From NCBI GenBank assembly GCA_022432975.1, contig CM039510.1, positions 33,970,454 through 34,034,453 on the forward strand: DNA of 64,000 nt, given 5' to 3'. Origin of the DNA: Begonia masoniana. Its lineage: Eukaryota > Streptophyta > Magnoliopsida > Cucurbitales > Begoniaceae. A model generated the notes under the pieces. It was given only the letters and a program-made list of their open reading frames with translations. It was not told the origin of the DNA and did no database searches. The position numbers and the translations under genes were made by a program. This document shows positions 57,062 through 64,000 of the stretch, piece by piece. Each line of letters begins with the position of its first letter. Position 1 is the first letter of the stretch.

Positions 57062-58048
57062 GCGTCCGTTGTAATTCTATCTCCGTCCACAAGCATTGTT
57101 CACCTAAGCCAAATTCACAACAATCGTCGTTAAAATACGTTTAAACCATTAAACGTCCAAACTAACTAAACTCTTAACTAAAGAAATGTCCTAAAACTCT
57201 AATTTAACTTATTGAGGCATTTTATCGAGCAATCCATGCTCGACACCTCAAAACCTCCATTAACGAAGTTTTTCCAAAACCTCAAAAATCCACAACCCAA
57301 TATTCCACAACGAATAGATAAATCTTCGTCCAATAACATCCAATACATCCATTATATTCATAAATACAATAAATCTATCGATTTCAAACTCTAAATCACG
57401 TCTTTCACAAAACTCTAAACGAAACCCTAATCGTTTAACTTCTTAGAAATCGAACATAAACCTTCCAAAACTATAGAATTATACCTAGGGTCGGGATTGG
57501 AGGAGAAAACGTGAAGGACGAAAGTCAATCGGAGGAAAGAACCGTTGGCGTGAGGAAGGAGGCGTCGGCAGGGAGTGAAATCGCCAGAGAAGAGAGAGCT
57601 TCAGGAGAGGAAATCGTGAAATGAGGGAGAAGAAAAGAGATTTGTCATTTTAGAAAAAAATTGATTTGTTGAATGACCATTTTGCCCTTACTTTGATTTT
57701 CTATTTGTTTCGTCCTTTGTTTTGTTAATTAACTAACGATTCGGTTTCTCCAAATTTTCTTATTTCACCAATAACTCCAACTTATTATCAGGGTTTTATT
57801 AAAACTGTCCGTTTGCAAATCGGACCTCGTTTACTATTTTTACCACAATATCATTTATATTGCGAGAAACACAAAACTAGTAATTTAGCGTTACAATTCT
57901 AAAAATTCCCGAATTTCTCCTAAAATCCATATTAGTTATTAGGATCTTAATAACACTTTCTTTTAACAAAACGGACTTAATCTGATATATTTACAAAATG
58001 CCATTTTATATTGAAATTACAAAATCCCGTAAAGTACCGGGTGTTACA

Positions 58049-58062
58049 TTCCATCCACCTTA
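58049..58062 (-). other. Polypurine tract of element D
   Basis: Sense AATAAGGTGGATGGAA directly before the LTR start; purine-rich, as in A and C. Confidence 0.65.
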
Positions 58063-58087
58063 TTTAAATTTTGTCCTCAAAATTTGA

Positions 58088-59620
58088 TCATACAAACAGT
58101 TCAGGATACTTTGATATCATATTCTGCTGTCGTTCCCAAGTAGCCTCTTCCACCTCGTTGTTCCGCCATAAGGCCTTGACTAGCGGAATCTTTTTGTTGC
58201 GCAATACCTCGATGGAAGACTCCAAAATACGTACCGGCTTCTCCACATAAGTCAAGGTAGGCTGTACCTCGATCTCTCTTGCCTCTACGATATGCGATGG
58301 ATCGTGCAGACACTTCCGTAGCATAGACATGTAGAATACATTGTGGATACTTCCATTGAAGTTGGAAGCTACAGTCAATACGCCATCTTCCGGATCTTCT
58401 TCAAAATAGGGAATAATGAGGGTTTAACTTGCCCTTTCTTCCGAATCGCATAACTCCCTTGAACGGAGAAATCTTCAAATAAACCTCATCACCCTCTTTG
58501 AACTCCAATTCTCTCCGCCCAGTGTCAGCATAGCTCTTCTGTCAGCTCTGAGCTATTTCGATACGCTGTCTGATAACGGCAATCTTCTCTGCCGATTGCT
58601 GTAGAATCTCGGGACCAACAATACTAGCTTCACGAACCTTGTCTCAATTAATGGAGATCTACACTTTCGGTCATAAAATGCCTCGTACGGAGCCATACCG
58701 ATGGTAGCCTGGAAGCTATTGTTGTAAGAGAACTCGATCAATGGCAAGTACCTGATTTACGATCCCTGAAATTCCAACACACAAGCTCTGAGCATATCCT
58801 CCAGAATCTGATTCGTTCTCTCTGTCTGACCATCAGTCTGAGGATGAAAGGCCGTGCTGAAATTTAACTGAGTTCCCATAGCTTTGTGCAGACTCTTCTA
58901 GAACTTCGATGTAAATCTCGGATCTCGATATGAGATTATCGAAACTGGTACTCCATGCAGTCTAACAACCTCCTGTACATAAAGCTCGGCAAACTGATCC
59001 ATAGAAGATGTCATCTTCACAGATAATAAGTGAGCCGGCTTTGTCAATCGGTCCACAATCACCCAGATGCCGTCATGCCCTTTTTTCGTCATCGGGAGCC
59101 CCATAATAAAATCCATGGAGATCTGCTCCCATTTCCACTCAAGAAGCGGCAATGGCTGTAATGTCCCGGCCGGCCTCTGGTGTTCTGCCTTTACCTGTTG
59201 ACAAACTAAACAGGTTTCCACGTACTTGGCGACTTCTCTCTTCATGTTCGGCCACCAGAAGTGTTGCTTTAAATCTCTGTACATTTTAGTACTTTCTGGA
59301 TGCACAGAGTATGCTGAAGAATGCGCCTCGGCTAATATTTCCCTCCTTAGCTCCTCGTCATTAGGCACGTACCACCTATGTCTGAACTTCAGAATACCAT
59401 CATCTGACAAGTAAAAATCAGACAAGTCTCCAGATGTCATGCTCAATCGAAGCTCCTCGCACTCCATATCTTTCTACTGAGCTGCACGTATCTTATCAAG
59501 AATAGTCGGTCTGAGAGAAATGTTGGTGAGCATACTGAACAACTCTGCCACAATCTCCACATTAAACTTCTCAATCTCAGACCTCAACGTAACTGACATC
59601 GCTGCAAGTGAAGGCTGACT
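58088..59620 (-). pseudogene. Element D integrase with chromodomain-like tail (broken)
   Basis: HSSAYSVHPES and [14 protein letters not shown], then ISMDFIMGLP and SIISYRDPRF in the frame 58898-59467 (Tyr again replaces the first Asp of SDRD). The middle is frameshifted (58553-58747 holds MPLIEFSYNNSFQATIGMAP), and the tail (NVFYMSMLRKCLHDP, LVKALWRNNEVEEATWE) runs from 58378 to 58088. At least three breaks. Confidence 0.88.
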
Positions 59621-60960
59621 CGCAGTAGGCATTCGGCTCAAAGCATCAGCGACCTTGTTCGCCTTTCCCGGGTGGTACTTAATCTCAAACTCATAGTCTT
59701 TGACGAACTCTAGCCACCTTCTCTGTCGCATCTTTAGCTATTTTTGCGTAAACAAATACTTCAAGCTCTTGTGGTCTGAATATACCTCGCACTGCTGCCC
59801 ATATAAATAATGTCTCCAAATCTTCAGTGCGAAAATCACGGCTGCTAACTCCAGGTCATGCGTAGGATAGTTCTGCTCATACGGCTTCAACTGCCGAGAG
59901 GCATAAGCAATAACTCTACTTTCTTGCATCAACACACAATCAAGTCCAACTCCAGACGCATCACAGTAAATACTGAATTTATCACCTTCAACAGGCAACT
60001 TTAGAACTGGAGCTGTGGTCAACTTCTGCTTCAATTCCATAAAACTCCCGTCATAAGCAGCCGACCATATAAACTTCTCATTCTTCCGATTCAAGCGTGA
60101 GAGAGGAACTGCAATCTTCAAAAATCCCTCTATGAACTTCCGATAATAACCAGCCAACCCGAGAAATCCACGTACCTCACGCACGTTTTTAGGCTGTGGC
60201 CAATCCCTGACCACCTGAATTTTACTCGGATCCACAGACACTCATTCCTGTGATATGATATGGCGAAGAAAACCGACCTTTTCCAGCCAAAACTCACACT
60301 TAGAAAACTTTGGATATATACGATGTTGACTCAGAATTCTCAAAACAATCCTCAGATGCTCCTCGTGTTCTTCCTTCGTTTTAGAATAGATCAAAATGTC
60401 GTCAATAAAAACAATGACAAACTTGTCCAAATACTCCTTGAAAATACGGTTCATCAAATCCATAAATGCTGCAGGGGCATTAGTAAGCCCAAAGGACATA
60501 ACAAGGAACTCGTAATGCCTATACCTCGTTCGAAATGCTATTTTTTGAATATCTTCTCTCCGGACCATCAACTGGTAATAACCCGAGCGTATGTCAATCC
60601 TGGAAAACACTCGGGCACCCTGCAGTTGATCAAATAAATCATCTAACCGGGGCAGTGGATACTTATTCTTCACTGTAAGCTTATTCAGCTCTCTATAATC
60701 CACGCACATCCTGAGAGTCCCGTCCTTCTTCTTAACGAACAGAAACCGGGCGCACCCCTAGGAGAAAAACTGGATCGGATGAAACCCTTATCCAGCAACT
60801 CCTCAAGCTAAGTTTTCAACTCTCTCAATTCAGCAAGCGCCAATCTATATGGATTCTTAGACACTGGCGCGGAGCTCGGATACACATCAATGGTAAATTC
60901 GATCTCCCTGTCCGATGGTAATCCGGGAAGATCATCAAGGAAGATCTTAGAGAATTCTCT
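59621..60960 (-). pseudogene. Element D reverse transcriptase and RNase H (broken)
   Basis: RT 60242-60709 has [25 protein letters not shown] and [15 protein letters not shown]. Its N-terminal part (LPGLPSDREIEFTID, near 60890-60935) is fused to the gag-protease frame and ends in a CAG-to-TAG type stop at about 60807, followed by a frameshift near 60750. RNase H and connection 59738-60241 ([31 protein letters not shown]) and VADALSRM in the next frame. Confidence 0.9.
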
Positions 60961-62531
60961 GACTATATGAAGATCAGTCAACTTTACTCCACTGAGCAAC
61001 TGAGTATCAACTACTGTGGCCAGATAAATCGAGCATTCACCTCTAAACTGTTCGTTGACCTTCATGGAATAGAAAATAGGCGACCCACTCAACCTGTTCA
61101 TCGCCTGATAAGCAAACTCGACTTTACCTGGAGGCCGAAAGGTCACAATCCCGGATCGACAATCGATGGTGGCAAAGTGCTGTGACAGCCAGTCCATCCC
61201 TAATATAAGATTGTACCGCTCTATGCTCATAACTATTAGACAAGCATAAATGGTATTATTCCCCACTGAGACGACATTATCCTGGAAAATACGATCTAAT
61301 TGCATATGCTCTCCCGAAGGCAGCATCACTCTATACTCGAACCCTGCTAACTCGGACTCTAATCCCAATCTAGTCATGCAAGCAGTTGAAATGAATGAGT
61401 GCGTAGCTCCCGTATCCATCAAAGAAAATACAGCTATGCCCATAATCAATATAGTACCTGATATCACGAACGGCTGAGCCTCGTCGTCGACGTCACCAGG
61501 CTGAATAAAGGCAAAGATCCTCGGCATGACCCTTCTCTGATCTCCGCTCAACTGATCTCGGCCCGGCTTTGGGCAATCTTTAACAAAATGACCGACTTCA
61601 CCGCACCGATAGCACTTATTCGTGCCTATTCTGTATTCGCCACTGTGTTCTCTCTGGCACTTAGGGCACCAGGGCATCTGAGGAGCCCCTTGTACTTGCT
61701 TTCCTTTGCCTCGATCATTACCTCCCTCAAAAGGCCTCTTGACACCCCTCTGTTGCTGCTGGGGTTGTTGTACTTTAGGCTGCAAACCTCGGCCCCATGA
61801 CTGAGGGTGGATCTCACGAAAGAAGCCCTTAGTTGGCTCCCTCGGCTTCATACAAGTCGCCCGTACAGCCTTGAAGTCCAGAGCTCTAGCTGCGATGTCT
61901 GAATAAGGCACATCTTGAATTCCCGACATTATAACATGCATCTGGATTTCCGGATTCAGCCCTTCCATAAACTGGTGCACCTTGTCTTCATTATCACTTA
62001 CTAGACGTGGTGCAAATCTCGACAGGGCTTCAAACTTCCGTATATACTCTGCAACTGAATCTGTCTGCTTCAGCTGCGTAAAATCATTCTTCTTCGCCAC
62101 CCTTACAGTGCGGCTAGAATATTTGTTGAAAAACACGGTCTTAAACTGCTCCCAAGTCATAATTGTCACGTCTGTTGTTGATTTGATCGAATCCCACCAA
62201 AAAGGGGCATCCAATGCTAAATGGAAGGTGACGTAGGCAACCTTGTTCCTGTTCTCTATGCTAGCATATTCTAGCATATCTTCCATCATTTGGATCCACT
62301 CCTCGACTAAAGTGGGGTCCAATGATTGTCTGTTGAATACCGGGGGTTGCAACTTTTGAAATCTCTCCATGCCCTGATGGTTTGGAACGACCACCTCTTG
62401 GGCCTGACGATCCTCCCGATTTACTAAACGCTCAATTTGTTGTGCTTGCCTGTCTATGTGCTGGGCCTGACGGTCCAGCAATTCCGTAAGTTGGTCTAGG
62501 GCTCATCCCTAGGGTCTTTTCCTCGAACCAT
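60961..62531 (-). pseudogene. Element D gag and protease (one early frameshift)
   Basis: ATG of MVRGKDPRDE at 62531; a small indel near 62505 shifts the frame, after which the chain is open to 60808. Capsid core FWWDSIKSTTDVTIMTWEQF and DSVAEYIRKFEALSRFAPR; zinc knuckle CYRCGEVGHFVKDC near 61575-61615; protease LMDTGATHSFIS near 61395-61430 and ILGMDWLSQHFATI near 61175-61215, then the linker into RT. All active motifs up to this point are present. Confidence 0.9.
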
Positions 62532-62678
62532 TTTATGTAACTCCTATAAAAATTAAAACAAATAACCCTAAGAAATTGAAATCAATCAAAACATTTAAAC
62601 ATACTTATAGTTGATGAAGGATGTCTGCGTAGTGGCTGTGCAGTCGAGTAGTCTACAGAACCGTTTTTAAAATCTGGG

Positions 62679-62691
62679 GGCCCTGATACCA
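62679..62691 (-). other. Primer-binding site of element D
   Basis: Sense TGGTATCAGGGCC, one mismatch to the usual initiator-methionine tRNA site, four bases from the LTR. Confidence 0.8.
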
Positions 62692-62959
62692 TAACTGTCA
62701 CATCCCGTACACTATTCCCTTAATTTCCCGTATAAATTTTTTCTTTTTATAACCTCAAGTGTAACCACCCTTAAAACTATTCCTCAATTTTGTTTTTTTT
62801 AAACAAATTAATATTTTTTTTTATATAACTTTCTAGTAAACCCTTTCGTTAAATTGTCTTGTTAAAACATATTTAAAAATCACTTAAATAAAACCAATAA
62901 AACAGAAAAGGAATCAGCCCAGCAGAACAGAGGGCAAAAAGGGCCCAAGCCCTAAAATT

Positions 62960-63575
62960 AATCCACCAGTGAACAGTAACCTAACACATCCACCGGTGAA
63001 CAGTAACCTAACGCATCCCCTGGTGAACAGTAACCTAACGCATCCCCCGGTAAAAAGTAACCTAACACATCCACCGGTGAACATTAACCTAACACATCCA
63101 CCGGTGAACAGTAACCTACCGTATCCCCTGGTGAATAGTAACCTAACGCATCCCCCGGTGAAAAGTAACCTAATCCATCCACCGATGACTCACAAAACAT
63201 TTCCCCTGGTGAACAGTAACCTAACACATCCACCGGTGAACAGTAACCTAACATATCCCCCGGTGAACAGTAATCTAACACATCAACCAGTGAACAGTAA
63301 CCTAACACATCCACCAATGAACAGTAACCTAACACATTCCCCGGTAAACAGTAACCTAACGTATCCCCCGGTGAACAGTAACCTAATACATCCACTGGTG
63401 ACTCACAAAACACATCCCCCGGTGAACAGTAACCTAATACATCCACCGGTGACTCACAAAACACATCCCCCGGTGAACAGTAACCTAACACATCCACCGG
63501 TGACTCACAAAACACATCCCCCGATGAACAGTAACCTAACACATCCACCAGTGAACAGTAACCTAACACATCCCC
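62960..63575. repeat. 27-bp tandem repeat cassette of D 5' LTR
   Basis: Roughly 22 units of GTGAACAGTAACCTAACACA+TCCACCG, with variants CCCCCGG and CCCCTGG, and inserted 24-bp units holding ACTCACAAAACACATC. Frames are open on both strands because the period is a multiple of three; no gene is implied. The core TCCACCGGTGAACAGTAA also occurs inverted in the A 5' LTR (9887-9904). Confidence 0.9.
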
Positions 63576-63956
63576 CCCAGTACTTACACACCATTCACAC
63601 AGAACTTCTAAAAACCTTTAAAAATAACAAACTAATTTCTAGAAACATCAAAATGAACATTATCATTTTCAGAAACATCAAATGAACATTATCATTTCCA
63701 TAAACATCAAAATGAACATTATCCAGAAACCAAGAATCCTAAAATGATTTCTATACATTTCATTCTATTCTATCACCCATCAGCCTGTGTAAACCGAAAA
63801 CAACCCAAAACACTTAACCTATGCACCCACAGGTCATGTTCGCATCGACTGCGCCAGCGCACTCCCACGGGCATCCTCCATCAACATGCATGCTCGTCAG
63901 GTGGAGAAAAGTCATCATCACCTTGCTCAAAGTCACCTACACCATGAAGACACCTA

Positions 63957-63972
63957 TGAGATAAAAATCTCA
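63957..63972 (-). promoter_or_regulatory. Conserved LTR hairpin, D 5' LTR copy
   Basis: TGAGAT-aaaa-ATCTCA, perfect 6-bp stem, the S form rather than the form in the D 3' LTR. Confidence 0.65.
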
Positions 63973-64000
63973 GTAAATTCTATGTAAATGCCTATGCATG

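Larger units (their letters stand above)
55443..58048 (-). repeat. 3' LTR of element D
   Basis: TGTCACATCC to GGTGTTACA, 2606 bp. In sense order: a start close to S (TGTAACACCCGG), a GTATAA donor-like site near 57483, the donor plus GGCCGATTGGCC pair (57025-57061), the hairpin (56484-56498), a GTGTAGGTGA block, and the palindrome cassette near the end. Confidence 0.88.
55443..64000 (-). mobile_element. Ty3/gypsy Tekay-like retrotransposon D (5' LTR runs off the window)
   Basis: 3' LTR 55443-58048, polypurine tract 58049-58062, integrase to gag 58088-62531, primer site 62679-62691, 5' LTR 62696 to beyond 64000. Gag-protease is open for 557 codons, the best preserved gag-protease here. The two LTRs are unusually unlike each other and carry different cassettes (palindromes with ATCGATCG in one, a 27-bp tandem repeat in the other). 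Its right target duplication is outside the window. Confidence 0.88.
62696..64000 (-). repeat. 5' LTR of element D (partial)
   Basis: Starts TGTCACATCCCGTACAC, matching the first about 60 bp of the 3' LTR, then departs. Contains the 27-bp repeat block and, near the window edge, blocks homologous to 56340-56500 of the 3' LTR but well diverged. The piece GCTGGCGCAGTCGA-like at about 63850-63870 (reverse strand) is closer to S (7268-7285) than to the D 3' LTR. Confidence 0.85.

Noticed and set aside
62960..63575. Regularly spaced direct repeats resembling a CRISPR array
   Set aside because: The sequences between repeat cores are themselves repeated rather than unique spacers, no cas genes exist, and the context is a plant LTR.
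62969..63685. A 238-codon frame of NSNLTHPPV repeats, possibly a Pro-rich protein
   Set aside because: It is the 27-bp LTR repeat read in one of its open frames; the opposite strand is open too, and there is no conserved start or signal peptide.

Overview
The window is plant nuclear DNA made almost wholly of long-terminal-repeat (LTR) retrotransposons. Nearly all are Ty3/gypsy chromoviruses of the Tekay/Del type: LTRs of 2.2-2.6 kb, an initiator-methionine tRNA primer site, a single gag-PR-RT-RNase H-integrase frame, and a GPY/F module plus chromodomain-like tail ending in motifs such as VKVLWRNHNVEEATWE. I see no ordinary host gene, tRNA or complete rRNA gene. A Cassandra-type 5S-derived LTR, a Mutator-like (MULE) transposase relic and a relic with a TTTGGGGG polypurine tract point to an angiosperm, probably a eudicot, in heterochromatin such as a pericentromere. 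The species cannot be named from the sequence alone.

Layout. (1) 1-12152: element A (minus strand). Another LTR (X) cuts its 3' LTR at 287, a solo LTR (S, plus) splits its protease at 5677-8087, and its 5' LTR is followed by a second truncated internal fragment. (2) 12153-12310 and 48444 to about 50410: an old non-Tekay element (H) that was the target of a four-deep nest. C (minus, 12311-48443, target-site duplication GTTTT) lies in H. B (minus, 14344-40859, TATAT) lies in the 3' LTR of C. F (plus, 15927-33289, CTTTA) lies in the 3' LTR of B. E (plus, 17553-26546, GTATT/CTATT) lies in the gag of F. (3) 50411-55442: old AT-rich debris with the Cassandra-like LTR, the MULE relic, and the LTR end, primer site and gag of another chromovirus (G, plus). 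(4) 55443-64000: element D (minus), inserted in G; its 5' LTR runs off the window.

No element looks able to move by itself. All have nonsense or frameshift changes, many of the CGA-to-TGA kind expected from decay of methylated CpG. E is youngest: its LTRs are equal in length (2173 bp) and differ at about 23 sites by hand count.

The most interesting signal is not a protein. LTRs of all families here (A/C, B/F, E, S/D) share one ordered layout in the sense direction: a short upstream segment, with a TATA box near +150 in B and F; a pyrimidine-rich stretch ending in a GTAAG splice-donor-like site; a second donor-like AGGTAAGT followed 21-25 nt later by a GGCC-spacer-GGCC inverted repeat; a small hairpin whose stem covaries between families; a GTAGGTGA block; then a family-specific tandem-repeat or palindrome cassette before the LTR end. 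The cassettes differ completely between families, and even between the two LTRs of D. This looks like a conserved RNA or regulatory chassis with an exchangeable cassette.
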